Origin: Oxyruncus cristatus
Lineage: Eukaryota; Chordata; Aves; Passeriformes; Cotingidae
NCBI GenBank assembly: GCA_013399855.1
Contig: VXAY01005276.1
Location: forward strand, 292,180 to 356,179
Length of the DNA stretch: 64,000 nucleotides
Direction of reading: 5' to 3'
Below, one piece after another: positions 36,411 through 48,659 of the stretch (position 1 is the stretch's first letter; each line of letters begins with the position of its first letter). The translations under genes and the position numbers were made by a program. The notes beneath the pieces are model-generated. The model made no database searches and had not been told where the DNA came from. It worked only from the letters and a program-made list of their open reading frames with translations.

Positions 36411-38692
36411 TCAGGCTCACATGATTATTGGTGACAAAAATCTATGCTTAGTAGTGCCACCAGTTTTATTGCCAACAGCTTTTCTCGGTGGTCAGGAAAT
36501 GCTTAAAGCAATAAGGAATTTACCTGTGAATGGCATTTTCCAGGTGTTCTGTTCTTGCTGCTGTGTTGTCTGTGTTTGGGACACGCAGAAGAATTTCTGA
36601 ACTGCATTAATAGGTTTTTCCACTCTTTATCACGTGAACTGTGTCAGCAGAGCTGCAGACACTGTTGCTGCAGACTCTTAACAGAAGTTACAGCTTGGTA
36701 TTTCTGGTTGCCTAAGGCAAATTTAGGATGATTGCAAGTATGTTAATACGAGTCAGATTTTCTTAGTCCTATACAAAGTTTGTCTTTGTACAGTGAAGGC
36801 CTGTGCAGGTGGGATGCTGCTCTGAGGATACACTGCCTCTTTGGAAAGGTGTTTGGCAGAGGCTCCATCTAACCACGTTGTCGATGAAGCTGCTGTCTGC
36901 AGGTGAAGAAATCACAATTTCCTGTAGGTTTTACTCATTTAGGAAGTGATAGTTTTTATTGTTACCTTTTTTTGTCATTTTGAGGGGTAGCAGAACTAAA
37001 ACATTGGGTCCTACTCAATTGTTTCCCAGTCAACAAAAATGTTCCCTATTAAAGCATGGCAGGGTGAAGTGGAAATCTGAGAAAGAATGTTTATTAATAG
37101 GAGCAGTGGGAGCTGGTGGATTTAAGAAGAGATTGAGGGTTCAATGCCAGTTGCTTACATTTTCAGGAAAAACGCTGAATTTTATATGCTGTAAGTCAGA
37201 GATATTGAGAGTAATAAAACTACATTACTTGGATCTTTGAAGTTGTATGGATATGTTGTGTTTTTTTCTTGTTCAGTACTTAGCTGAGAAAAATGATTAA
37301 ATTATTTGAAAATAAAGTACAAAAGATTTTGTGTTCAGATTATTTTTCACTGATCTCTGGAAGGAATGCAGTGATTTTGCCAGTAAGGGGCAGAGACAAC
37401 AGCTTAGAAAGGCCAATGTAATATTTTAGCAGATTTGGTTGAAACATTTAGGGCAAGTTTAAATGAAAGAATGTCTTTATTCAAATGAGTTTTTGATCAG
37501 AATGCCAGAAGGTCTGCTTGGAGTATGAAAAATCTTTCTTTTTGTACTATATAACTTACGTCTGTACTAACAAAGATTCCAGCAGATGCTGAATGTTCTC
37601 TATTTTGGCAGTATGGAGAGCCAGATTTGGTATGAACTGCTGATAGTCTCGTGCCAAGCAAAGAATGAGAGACCAGGAGTTTGACCTTACGGTAAGTGGA
37701 TCTGTCCAGCAGACATCTTATCAGTGGACCAGATAAAAAGCTCTTTTATATCAGGATTAGGAACCTGTCAGGCTAATTGTTTCATGGTGTGGTGGCAACC
37801 AGCAATTCACAAAAGCCAAGTATACTCTTTTCTGAGAATCTGAAAATGGTTTGCAGTCTTAAACTAAGCCTTACTATTCCTTCACTAACAAATCTGTGAG
37901 TAAATTCCTGACTCTCTGTGCCCTTTCAGACTACAGGGCACGTGGCCAGTGGGCCTGTTGATGTAATAGGAAGAAACTAGAGCAATTCAAGCCTGAGGTA
38001 GCGAAGATGCAAAATAGTGTATTAGCTATAGTGTGCTTCTCTCCAAGTGCTGCAGCTCAGTGGTTTCCATGGCAGGTACCAGGGTTACTTTTTTGGAGGA
38101 GACTGCAGGAATGTCGAAGGCTTACACAACAACATTGGGCACAGAATTGTGCATCCTGGAATCAGTCTTGTTTTGGGAGAATGTAAATGCTGCCCGAGCA
38201 GTTACTTGATAGATGAGCAGTCCTGTGTGGCACTCTGAGCTGCCTTTGGAGACATTCTTCAGGGAAGGAAAATTGCTTTCAAATCTGGCAGTTGCTCCAC
38301 CTCCTTCAGCGTGCAACTGATCTGGGAAAATGAATAAATAGAAAGCTTCTGCAATAAATGCTGTTCTGAAATCTAACTCCAGAGCTGTGTCAGGCAGGGC
38401 TGGGGGAAGGGGGGAAAAATGAACTTTGCCTTGCTTTTTCTGAAAATGGGACTGTGTGCTTCAGAAACAGCCGGCAGTCCTAAGTAACGGCTCGTGCTCC
38501 CCACTAACAGAGCAGAGCCCTTGCTGCCAAGAGGAGATGTTGCTGGAAATTTGTGACAGACTGTCTGAGCCCCAGCTGCTTTGCTGGAAACACAGTAGGT
38601 CTGATGAGCTGTGCCTGTATACTGAGCAGGATTTGGGGGTATCTGGCAGCCGACAGCAGGGTCTGGGCTCCGGGACCCCCCTGCAGCTGCTC

Positions 38693-38754
38693 AGCGACAT
38701 TCCTGTCAATTTTCCATGCTGCTGCTCGAAATGGATCTGACAGGAATGTCTGCT
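38693..38754 (+). ncRNA. Pre-miRNA-like hairpin in CYTH3 intron 1 (structure only)
   Basis: GACATTCCTGTCA (38696-38708) and TGACAGGAATGTC (38738-38750) are perfect reverse complements. Three further base pairs outside (AGC with GCT, one bulged T) extend the stem to 16 bp. Inside, after a 4x2 internal loop, TCCAT pairs with ATGGA and closes a 13-base loop. The total of about 62 nt in the sense strand of an intron fits a small intronic pre-miRNA. I do not recognise the arm sequences as a known miRNA, and a chance or transposon-derived inverted repeat is possible. Confidence 0.3.
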
Positions 38755-41700
38755 ACTACTCTGGTGTGTTTGCTTTTCAAGTCTATTTTCCAAGGTCTAT
38801 CCTAGGAAAAAATGTAGGTGCATGCCAGCCGACCATTTCTTCTTCCCAGTAATTGGGGGTGATGTGGGAAACAGCCATTTTGTAAGGGTAAAGCTGAAAC
38901 ACCCTGATGCAACTTATTCTTTTTTTTCCTTCTCCTGCCATTTCAAAAGCTGAAGGAATCAGTGCTCTTCTTTGCCTCTTCCTCACCCAGGGTATGATGA
39001 ATTGGTCTCTGCTCTCAGAAGGACTTGTCACATCTTTGGTCTGAGATGCTTGGATCCTGCAGCTGAAGGAAGTTTAGATTGGCAGCAGGACATCTGCGGT
39101 TAGTCCAGTTGTTCACAGGGATTTCTGGGAGTTCTGTGCCAGTGGGAGATGGAGTGTCCTTGCTTTCCTTTTCCTCCTCACACACTCCTTGGGATTGTGA
39201 GGAGAAAGAGTCCCATCTCCTGTCAGTAGTTTAAACTTTGCCTCACCCTCCGCAGAGTTGCCAGGAATCATCCCAAATGCTCTGAAGTGAACACAGAGCC
39301 AAATCTTGGCCAGTGGCAGCAGTAGTTCACCAATCCAGCTTCCCAATCTGTAGGGGCTCCCACTTGTTTGACCTGTTTTCCATCAGCAGTCAATGCAGGT
39401 CCTATGTTGGTCAGCTGAGGAGTTGTTTAAAGCTGAAGTGTTTTTAATTCCTGTCAGTGTTGCCTGTGTGTTTGGCTCAATCAGAAGGGAACTGTGCTGT
39501 CACAGGAACTGGTCATGGGACCATCCATCTCCTTTCCATCCAGTTCTTTGGATAATTCTCTGTAGTAACACATTGTGCTTTTGCTGAGCAAAATCATAAA
39601 TGCCCCGAGTTAAAAGGTGTGTCCTGCTCTTATTGTGTGGCTTAAAAGATCTTACTCTTGGAAAGCTATTGCACCTACACGTTCAAATTTCAGAATTTTT
39701 TCTTCTTGCTGCAGGCAAGCAAAATCCACTGCTCTTTTGCTGCCATTTCATTGTGCTGCAGTGAATGAAGGGTTTCAGTTAGAGACATGATATCTGTAAT
39801 GTGCTGCTCAGCAATGCTGTGCATAGCTGGCTTGGGGATCTGTTCTTTCACCTCCGAGGCAGTGTTGAGGGTGCACCCTGATTTTCTTCTCAAGACTCCC
39901 ACTTAAAATGTGGCTGTTGTTCTGCATTGCAAGTGGCTCTGTGAAGTGCTCTCAGCTGTTATCCATGGCCTCTCCTGGCGTTATTGTGGGATCATTCTCT
40001 TGTTTGGGGGTGCTAAAATTTTTTGTGACCTGGATCTTACCATGAAATTATATTAAAGCAATTCAGAATCTATAGACTTTCACTCTATAAAGACTAAATT
40101 TGGGTCAAAGCATACTGTAATGTAGTATACTATAAGCAAAGGCTTTCAAATGCAAACATCAGAGAAAATGTATTTGATTTCAGCTCTAGCACTACATAAG
40201 CTCCCCATTTGTTTCTCCAGTTTTGCACATATGGATGCTCCACAGAGAGATTATTACTGAGTTCTCCCCAAATCATTTATCTCTGAGACTCTGCCTTGCA
40301 GCATACATATTGAGGAGGGGGAAAAAATATTTTGTTTCTGTTTGACAGTGTTTTGTTGATCTGATACAGTGTAAAGGAAAGGCTTGAGGCCTCTTATTTT
40401 TGGAAGGATGACACCTGTATTTATAGTGATGGTATTACTACACAAAGCTGATTCTGATCACCCCTCCCCGTTATTTGCTGTGCAGAAAAAAAAAATCAGA
40501 TGCAGTCATTTTGTTAAAAAGCTGAAAGCAGAGTAAGAAAATTTTAAGGCGATACAAATGCCCCACTGTGCCAAAACGAGCAGGACAAGGCAAGACTGTG
40601 CATTTTTACTTACAGTGCTTGGCACTGCCCTGCATTGCATTTGTCCCACATTACTTGGATGTCACTGTTGTCCCTGTTGAAGGAGGACTGTGATGTTGGG
40701 ATGTGATAGTGTGACAGTGTGTAGCTGTAACACTGAAATCAGAATGGTGATTCACCAGAATTCCTGCATGGTAACTGGTAACTGATGCTGATGAAGGCAC
40801 ATGTTATATTGGATAGTATTTCCTGTATATGCACTAATCTGTTCGTAGCCCTTTCCAAAACACTGCAGTGTGGCCAGCAGCTCCCTTTTTAATTTCCACA
40901 TTAGCTAGCATAAAATTTTTCTGCACTTCTTAAATATGCATGGCTATGCATATTTTAACACTTTATATTATTAATGCAAGTATTAATGTATTTGGGTAAG
41001 AGACTTAGAATGTTAAGTTAAACTGAGCTTTCTTTTCAGATTCAGTAATTTATATTTACATATTTTAGAATAGAAAAGTTGGCCTAGAAGCATCTTCTGA
41101 ATCTTGAAGCAAGAGGAGAGCGACTTCAAAGGAAAAATGCTTCTAAAAGGAAATCCATGCTTATCTATTTTTAATATCAGGTTGAACTACTTTTAGGATG
41201 TAGAGAATACAGCCTGTACGGGGGCGTTTTTGGGGCTGAGCTCAGCTGGTTTTAGGCCTGGCTGTTGTCCGGGTGTTGCTGTCCCCTGTACCTCCCTGCT
41301 GCCAGGGGATTTCTGCTGTGCCTGTTGCGTTTTCTTGGGCAATTATATGGTCCCTTGGTGAAACCATTTGTCCTGCTAAACTGGGGCAAAAACAAACCCA
41401 GAAAAAACACCATCCGGGCATAAAGTAGCAAAGCAATTCAGGAACATACAGGAGCTGGTACCAACCCATTACCTGTGGAATCTCAGAGCTTGTCCCTGTG
41501 GGGTTTTTCTTCTTTCTCCTCAAGTGATGCTCCTTTATTTGCTTAAAAGTGGTTTTCATTTAGTTGTTGCATAACACTTGGTTTCCTAATGGAAATACAT
41601 AAAATGGTGAAACAAAACACATTATCGAAGTAAAGGAGGCGATTATAATGTAATCGTGACCCTCAGTCCTGCCTGTTCATGAAAACAACAGGGCATCGAC

Positions 41701-44700
41701 AGTAAAATATAAATACTCATTAACTGAAACACACCCTGCTTTCTAATGGCCGGTATCTGTGGCAGTGGCCTAATTAGGAGCTAAAAAGCAAGGAGATGCC
41801 TCTCGGGTTTCCGTGGGTACATCTGTGTGCAAGGTGAAATGTGGAAGTTGCTGTAAAGCACCTCTTTGTGCTTTGGTGCCGTTAAGAAGGGCAGCTCCTC
41901 GCCAGCAGCGAGGATTAGCAGCTCATGCGAGAGCTTTGGGAAGCCTTTATCCTCCCTCCTTCCCTGCACAGCTGTTGTTGCTCGTGTTCTCCACACACGG
42001 TTTGTAAAGACACATATGCTGCTGTTGCTCCTGCTGCTGCCAACTCCTCTTCCCTTTGTACTCCATAGACAGCAGCAAATTTGCAGGTACCGTGGCAGGG
42101 CCTGCCTTGGGTGACACCTGAGGTCAGGTGGTTTTTGGGAGGCAGGTAAAATGTGTGCGTTGGATTTTTTTTTTCCCCCCTTCCCTGCAGATCGGTGTTA
42201 TCTCGACCCTGATTTTGCACAAATTTGCAACTGCCTACTTTCTGCTTGACTAGAGATGTTAACACTAATTAAATTATGTATGGCTATTTCTGACCAGGAC
42301 AAAAACATAATCTTGCCTTGTTTGAAGTAATTCTTATGGATTATAATAAATACTGTTTGGAGTTTTTTTACAAGAGATGATTTCACACTTGGTGGTGCAG
42401 TTAACGCTGCTGGACCTTTTCTGTCTAGAATAAAAATGTATTTCATATTTCCAATTTCTTATGCTTTTGTTCGTTCTTAAAAAAAAAAACAAACCACAAA
42501 TGTGCGTCACTGATATAATAAATCTACTTTACAGTGGAAGTAAAAGAAAAAAAAATCTCAAAGGTTTAGCAGGTCACAAGGAAACTATTTCCTCTAAATT
42601 CCTGAAAATGTATTTTTCTGTGGTAATAGGATTAATGTTGTTAGGGTTGCCCACCCACCCCCCCATATTATTAGAAGCCCAAAAGGATAATATCTTAACT
42701 ATAACTTGCCTGCAAAGTATCTCCTTATCCTCGAGTGAAAAATGTTTTCAGGAACATCTTGTGATGGTGCGGTTTCCAACAGCTAAACAATGAGAAGGAT
42801 GGGTGTGCGTTGGAGGTTCTCCTCGGGGTTTGGCCACTAATGTGCTTTCTGGCCACAGAGTCCCTCGTGATTGAAAACTGCCAATAACTCTGCAAGCCAT
42901 GAATTCTGCCCTAAATTCCTCATGCCACCAACTGGTAATTTCCTTGTGTGTGAAAGGATATTGTGTACAGGATTATTTCCCCTCTTAATGGAAGTGTGAT
43001 TGTGCTCCTATGCTGGAACATGCTCAGCAGTGACTTAATAGCAAAGATACACGAATAAGGGAGTTAAAAAGAAGGAAACAACCAAATCCAGCTGGTTTTG
43101 CTGATTGAATTTGGTGCAGATGTAGTTCGTTTCTGCACTGTGAAGTGAATCTATTCAGAAGGATGTCCTCCTACGAAAACTTGTATGGAATTTTTAATAG
43201 CCACAAGTGGTCACAGCATTGTTTATACATCTTGTCTGAAAGCTGGAAAATGTTCCTATAATTAAGTTTAAAAAAAGGGAGCATGTGGGGGAAAGGAAGA
43301 GAGATAGCCTGAGAATATCCGTTGAGGCAAATGTCCTGAGACAATCAGATTTGTTCTCAGAGATGGATGTATATTATTTTAAAGGCCAGAAGAAACATGT
43401 CTCCCCATTCTGTGTATGGGCGAGGACAAGTTTGTTTAGTTTTAAGTCTTGCATTGTGTAAATATCTTTACACTTGCAAGATGTTTCAACTGCAGCAAAA
43501 TTAAATTCCATCTAATTGTTCTTTGCTTGGAATGCAAATACTGAGGACCACCAGTTTGGGACTGACACACAAGAAGGAAAATATTTATCTTTATGAAACC
43601 AGAAAGTTAGTTGGGCAATGGGAGCCAGGCAGTTGTGTTGCTTCATAAGTAGGGTTACAGAATGAGTGTTTTGTCTGTCGTTAGATATTGTTAGATGTTT
43701 GCTTTCTGCTGGCTGTGGAGGTTTTACTGTGTCCTCTTGAGAGACTGAACTCTGGAGTCAGTTGAAGGGGTCGGATGAGGTTGCTTTGGCTGGTGACTGA
43801 CAATCAAAAGGCTGAAGTGAAGTCAAACTCGGGAGTTTTGGTTCATACGATACCATTGGAGACCTGGAAGATTATTTAAATTTTACTACTTAAAAAGGTG
43901 AAGATATTGGGACTTGGAAAGTGCCAGGTTTCTCTTCTATTATGGGATTTGCTCCCAGTTTTCACTAGTCTTTGCCAGCTGATACACTGATTTCTGTGGG
44001 CAGCTGCAGTTTGGTTTTGTTTTCCCCACACACATTACAGTAAACAGACCTGTATCAAAAGTGTGTATTCCAATAAGTGTTTGTTTACAGGATATTCATA
44101 TAAGTACGTTTAGATCAGTTACAGTAATTGAACTCTATAGGCCACATTAGAATATATTAAACATTTTTCTGGTTTTTTTTCTGTTGGTATATGGTGGTGT
44201 GTTTTTGTTTCTACTTGGCCAAGAGTGTAATTTGTACCTTCAACAACTTTGTTCCCTGTAAATAAAAATATCAGTAGGTATATTGACTTTCTGTTTGGTA
44301 GTAGTTGAAGTTTTAGAAAAAGGAAACGCTCTCCTTGTAAGTGAAACGGTTTTCACAGAAATGACTTACTTAAGCACATTGTCTTTATTGAAAGATTGGA
44401 AGATGAAAGGATGCTGCAGCTGCAGTTTGTTCACTGTCCTGAAATGCTTTTGTTCTTTTTTAGTATTTAAATGCTCATGCTAACTCCTCCCATCCTGTCT
44501 CCTTTGTGTTTAGATGGGTGAAACACCAAAAAAATAGAAATGACTCAGACAGGACAGCTCCAAAATTTGTTTTACAGAACAAATATGTGCTCTGGGAGCT
44601 CTTCTGTATGGAGGATTATGTGAACATAAGGTTGAAACAGCAGAAGTGTTCTTGCTGCTGGAGGCCAAAGGACCTGCAATATTTGTATAGGACTGTAAAG

Positions 44701-45530
44701 ATGTTTTAGTGCACATCGTCCTTCAGCGTTAATATTTCAAAAGCCTTCATTGAAATACAGAAATACTGTTAATTTTTTTTTTTTTTTTTTTAAGACACAG
44801 AGTCCAGACAACAGGGGCAGTGGATGTAAAGTCACAGAGCCTCCTGAGCAAACACCTTCAGCCTCGGCAGTTCCAGGCTGGAATGCCACGAGCAGTCTTT
44901 AAAAGAACCTTTTTTTTTCGGTGCGTTCATTTTCCCCCAGTGTGTTTTCTCACAGCATGAGCACAGCACTGGAGAAGGGAGGCAGGGGTGATACACAAGG
45001 ATGAGAATCAGGCAAATATCTTCACACAGGCCCATTGGTGGTGACTGCAGGACAGGGTTCTGAGGAGTCATCCTGACAAGTCCGTCATCCCTTCTCTGTG
45101 CTGGTAGTCTGAGGGGAAGGAAAATATTGTCCCTACCAATAGTTTCTGGAAGCTGAGCAGTACTGTAACTCCCACTCAGTTATATCCTGATTCTTCTGTT
45201 CTTATCAAAAGACACTGGAATCTTTTGGCTCTGATATTAATACCATTATTTAAAGATGTTGCATTAATGTGCAGTTTTATCTAAGTGCCCTGCAAGTGCA
45301 AAATCTACTTCTCTAGCAGACTCCTTGTCTTGCATCTGGTAGATGCGTACTTGATGTTATTTCCTAATGCAGAAGGCAGTCTGACTCCATTTAGTTTATT
45401 CCCTTTTTGTCTAACAGCAGCATTAATTACACTGGGAGGGTTGTCTGGGCTGTGGCTGTGATCAGAGGAGAGGAAAACACAGCAGACAGTCTCTGGGTGC
45501 TGTAGGAAAAGGACCGAGGTGTTTGATTTC

Positions 45531-45579
45531 TTTTTTTTTTTTTTTTTTTTTTTTTTTTNNNNNNNNNNNNNNNNTTTTT
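45531..45579 (+). repeat. Long poly-T run containing a 16-base N gap
   Basis: T occupies 45531-45558, N 45559-45574 and T 45575-45579. The true homopolymer length is unknown; the gap is most likely a collapse of unresolved T residues. Confidence 0.9.
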
Positions 45580-47507
45580 GGTGGGTTGCTTGAGCATAGA
45601 AAACTGTCAGAATTTCATGTTGATTCCAAAAAACAATTTCACTTGTTCCAGGTATTCCAAACCTGTCCCAAGGAGCTTTAATTGCGCGGTAGAGTAATGG
45701 AGAAGAAACTGCAGTGCCTCTCACTCATGTGCAGCTTCGGGAAGGGTTTGTGGTGGTGGCTAATCCAGAGGTTTTGTAACTCAGCTTGAAGAAAAAGCAA
45801 GCACCATCTATGAATTCTAAATATTTAATGGTTAAAATTATTTTCTCTTTGGATTCTGATTAGTATTCTCAGTTGCCACTTAAGGTGAGAGTTACCAGAG
45901 CATCTTGCTGTGGCAGAAAGTTAAAAAAATGAAGAACTCTTACTGATACTGGGACTGCAAAACTTTAATGTAATTTCACCTACAGTACTGCAAAAATGCA
46001 TTAAGGATATCAGATTGTGCTTCCTAGCTGAGAGAGTGATTGATTATATGCAGTTTGCCTTTTTTATAATCAACATTGGGTAACAGTCTCAATTGGTTTT
46101 TGTTTTCAGTCCTCAGTGAACTAGATGGAATATTTGTGGTGTGTGTATGTACGTACTATGTGTATAGTCACAAAATCCCTTGAGCTTTGATGTTTTGAGA
46201 TCTTAGAATATACATGTAATACAAAGATGTGATGTAGGAATGTGTATTTATAAGGTTTGATGTGAAAAGACTTTGCACTATTTGCATGCAAGGAATTTTT
46301 AGGAGTGGGTAGATTTCTGGTGAGATGAAAAGAAAAAGCAGGTAAACATGCTGAAGTCTGGTGTTCGTTCAACAGAAGACTGTCATTTCCTAAACTGGAA
46401 GTAATTTAATCATGTTTGTATCTGGAGTAGTTAAATGAGATCATTTGCCATAATTACTTCATGTCTAACAAGGTCTGTCGCCATTTGGATTTTATGTTAT
46501 GATTTGGATCCTAAAAGGGAAGGAGCTTAACCACTGGATGTTGAAATAATCAATATATTTCATTATTAAGATTAGATCAGAGGGTGTGTTTCAAATGTGG
46601 GTTTAGAACGCTGCTCTCAAGCTGAACCTTTGTTTTGTAGTCCTCTTGCTACAGCCTGTTAAATATGTATAGGACATAAAGCAGTGGCTTTGGCCATCCC
46701 AAATGACTTCACTTGTTGCGTGTTGCTGTTGGGACAGAACCATTTAAATACCTTATTAATTATTTTTGTTGTTCCATTTTACTGAGCTGGAAGGAAAAGC
46801 TGTTCTATAATTAATGAGCTATTTCCAAGAAAGCATTAAAACTGTTATTGTAGGATCATTGCACAGGAGGTGAATATTTGTGGTTGGTGTCTAGTGCTGT
46901 ACAAAGGAGCAGGAGAAAACTCTGGCTGAAGAGTTTCTTGCTGGGGAACATCTGGTGGCTCAAGAAAAGTGAAGGGTTTGTGCAAATAACTTTTGGTGTT
47001 TGAACTGAGCACCAGGATACACATCCTGTGTATAGCACTGGATATTCTGTGCCTTTTTTCTCTGAAAGACAGTCATGCCTTTGGAGTCATAATTCATTTA
47101 CATGAAGAATTTTGGTGTGTTACTGGCATAGTAGAAATTATATCAGACTTGATTTTGGCAATTAAGCTGTAGAGCCAAATCTTACCATATTGTATAGTAA
47201 CAAGATTCATTTCATTGTCTGTCTGCCTTTTGAAAGATAGATTCTGTCCATAGTCATTCATTCAGTTACCTCACTTAAGACTTTTGTAAAGCAGATTACC
47301 AGTAAATTAGGTTTGGGTTTCATTTGTGGGTTTGTTTGTTTGTTTTGGTTTGTGTTTTTTTCCTGATAATGATCCCAGCTAAAAAAAAAAAAAAATAAAT
47401 GTTGTGATGATTCATGTAAACTTACTTTTCCTAATCTGTTTATTCAGTTTTGTGTGATGAGATATGCTTGCAAATGCTCAAAGCCTGTTCATTTTGCTCT
47501 GTTGCAG

Positions 47508-47590
47508 TCCCCGATGACCTCTCCATGGAAGAAAGAGAAGAGCTTTTAAATATTCGTCGCAGGAAAAAAGAACTGATTGATGATATTGAG
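47508..47590 (+). CDS. CYTH3: CYTH3 exon 2: N-terminal coiled coil, first part
   Basis: The 83-bp exon starts with two bases that complete a split valine codon and then encodes 27 residues (PDDLSMEEREELLNIRRRKK...). It begins after CTGTTGCAG and ends before GTAATT, phase 0. The heptad-like, charge-rich sequence is the start of the cytohesin coiled coil, which in the family mediates homodimerisation and binding of adaptors such as GRASP and CYTIP. Split-valine entry at this point is shared by cytohesins and shows that exon 1 must end one base into a codon. The surrounding 67-codon open frame reads into both introns and is not the real product. Confidence 0.96.
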
Positions 47591-48112
47591 GTAATTGATT
47601 TTTCTGTAGAGAACCTTGGAAGACTGCTCCAGTACATTAAGTTACAGTACTAGATATGAATTACAGGTAATGGTTTTAAAGGCATATAAATGGCTGAAGC
47701 TAAATATTACTAATAGTGACTAGGATTTATGTGCCATATGTGTGTTTTACAAATGGTAACTCCTGAACTGACATAGGTACAGACTTGATTTGTGTAACCA
47801 ACAACTCCTTAAACAGCAGGTTTGCATCCAGAATAGGAATGAGAAATCTGGGTAAAGAAATCTTCTGATGGCAGTCTGGTCTTGGTGTTCTGACATAAGC
47901 ACACACTGGGAGTTCAGATCCATGTGTTTAAGAGTCATTCAGTTGTGGTAAAATATTGAAATATCTAAAGAAGCCCTAAGATTCATCACTTTTCTTCAGG
48001 TAACTAGCAAATGTAAGAAAATAAACCCTAACTGTTGATATTATTATGTGACTGATGATTTCAAAAAGTGTTTTAATGTGAGCTGATGTATTGTCCTTCC
48101 TTCTTTTGGCAG
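47591..48112 (+). other. CYTH3: CYTH3 intron 2
   Basis: 522 bp, GT-AG (GTAATT ... TTTTGGCAG). Nothing else recognised. Confidence 0.9.
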
Positions 48113-48177
48113 AGATTAAAATTTGAAATTGCTGAGGTTATGACCGAAATTGATAATCTGACTAGCGTAGAAGAAAG
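48113..48177 (+). CDS. CYTH3: CYTH3 exon 3: coiled coil, second part
   Basis: The 65-bp exon encodes RLKFEIAEVMTEIDNLTSVE plus Glu and two bases of a split serine codon. Donor is the near-perfect AAG|GTAAGT. The regular spacing of Leu, Ile and Val continues the coiled-coil heptads of exon 2 to about residue 60 (human-like numbering). The TSVEES stretch is one of the segments that point to CYTH3 rather than CYTH1. Confidence 0.96.
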
Positions 48178-48592
48178 GTAAGTAATACCAACATCTGGAC
48201 CTGATTAAGAGCTTGGAGCAGGTCTTCCAGGAATAGCAAATAAAATTAGCTTTCTCATGCTAAACAAGCATTGGATCACCTTTATTTAGTCTGTTATAAA
48301 AAGCTGATTTTACCCTATGCAGATGTGTCATTCATTTGGATAGATAATATGGTGGATAGAGTGTGATATTTTAGACTGTCCAGTTGATCAGGACATAGTT
48401 CTCTGAAGCTGCAATCGTTTGAAGGAGTTGAAAATAGCAACATAATTTCCCCCCTCTATAGCAAGTGAATGTCTTGTTTTTGTCACAGAAGATACAAAGT
48501 AGCCAAAAATACAAATTTATCTGGAAGTTGTTGTTTTAGTAAAAGAGCAACTGATAACAAGCTTGTTGTTTCTTCTTTTCCTCCATATGTAG
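48178..48592 (+). other. CYTH3: CYTH3 intron 3
   Basis: 415 bp, GT-AG, with a pyrimidine-rich 3' end (TTCTTCTTTTCCTCCATATGTAG). Nothing else recognised. Confidence 0.9.
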
Positions 48593-48659
48593 CAAAACTA
48601 CACAAAGAAATAAGCAAATAGCCATGGGAAGGAAGAAATTCAACATGGACCCTAAGAAG
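48593..48659 (+). CDS. CYTH3: CYTH3 exon 4: linker and start of Sec7 domain
   Basis: The 67-bp exon completes the split serine and encodes KTTQRNKQIAMGRKKFNMDP plus two lysines. Donor is AAG|GTAGGG and the exon ends in phase 0. This basic stretch leads from the coiled coil into the first helix of Sec7. FNMDPKKG is invariant in the cytohesins I know. Confidence 0.96.

Larger units (their letters stand above)
22885..47507 (+). other. CYTH3: CYTH3 intron 1 (about 24.6 kb)
   Basis: The intron runs from within or next to the N gap to the TTGCAG acceptor at 47507. It contains no supported exon. It holds the right flank of the CpG island, a CR1 fragment (27229-27520), long T runs at 29262-29284, 44773-44791 and 45531-45579, a single N at 32850 inside an imperfect duplication, two short hairpins (36380-36410, 38693-38754), and AT-rich stretches that resemble conserved non-coding elements. 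A large first intron is usual for this gene. Confidence 0.85.

Noticed and set aside
47450..47653. 67-codon frame including exon 2
   Set aside because: The real exon is bounded by CAG at 47507 and GT at 47591; the flanks are intronic.
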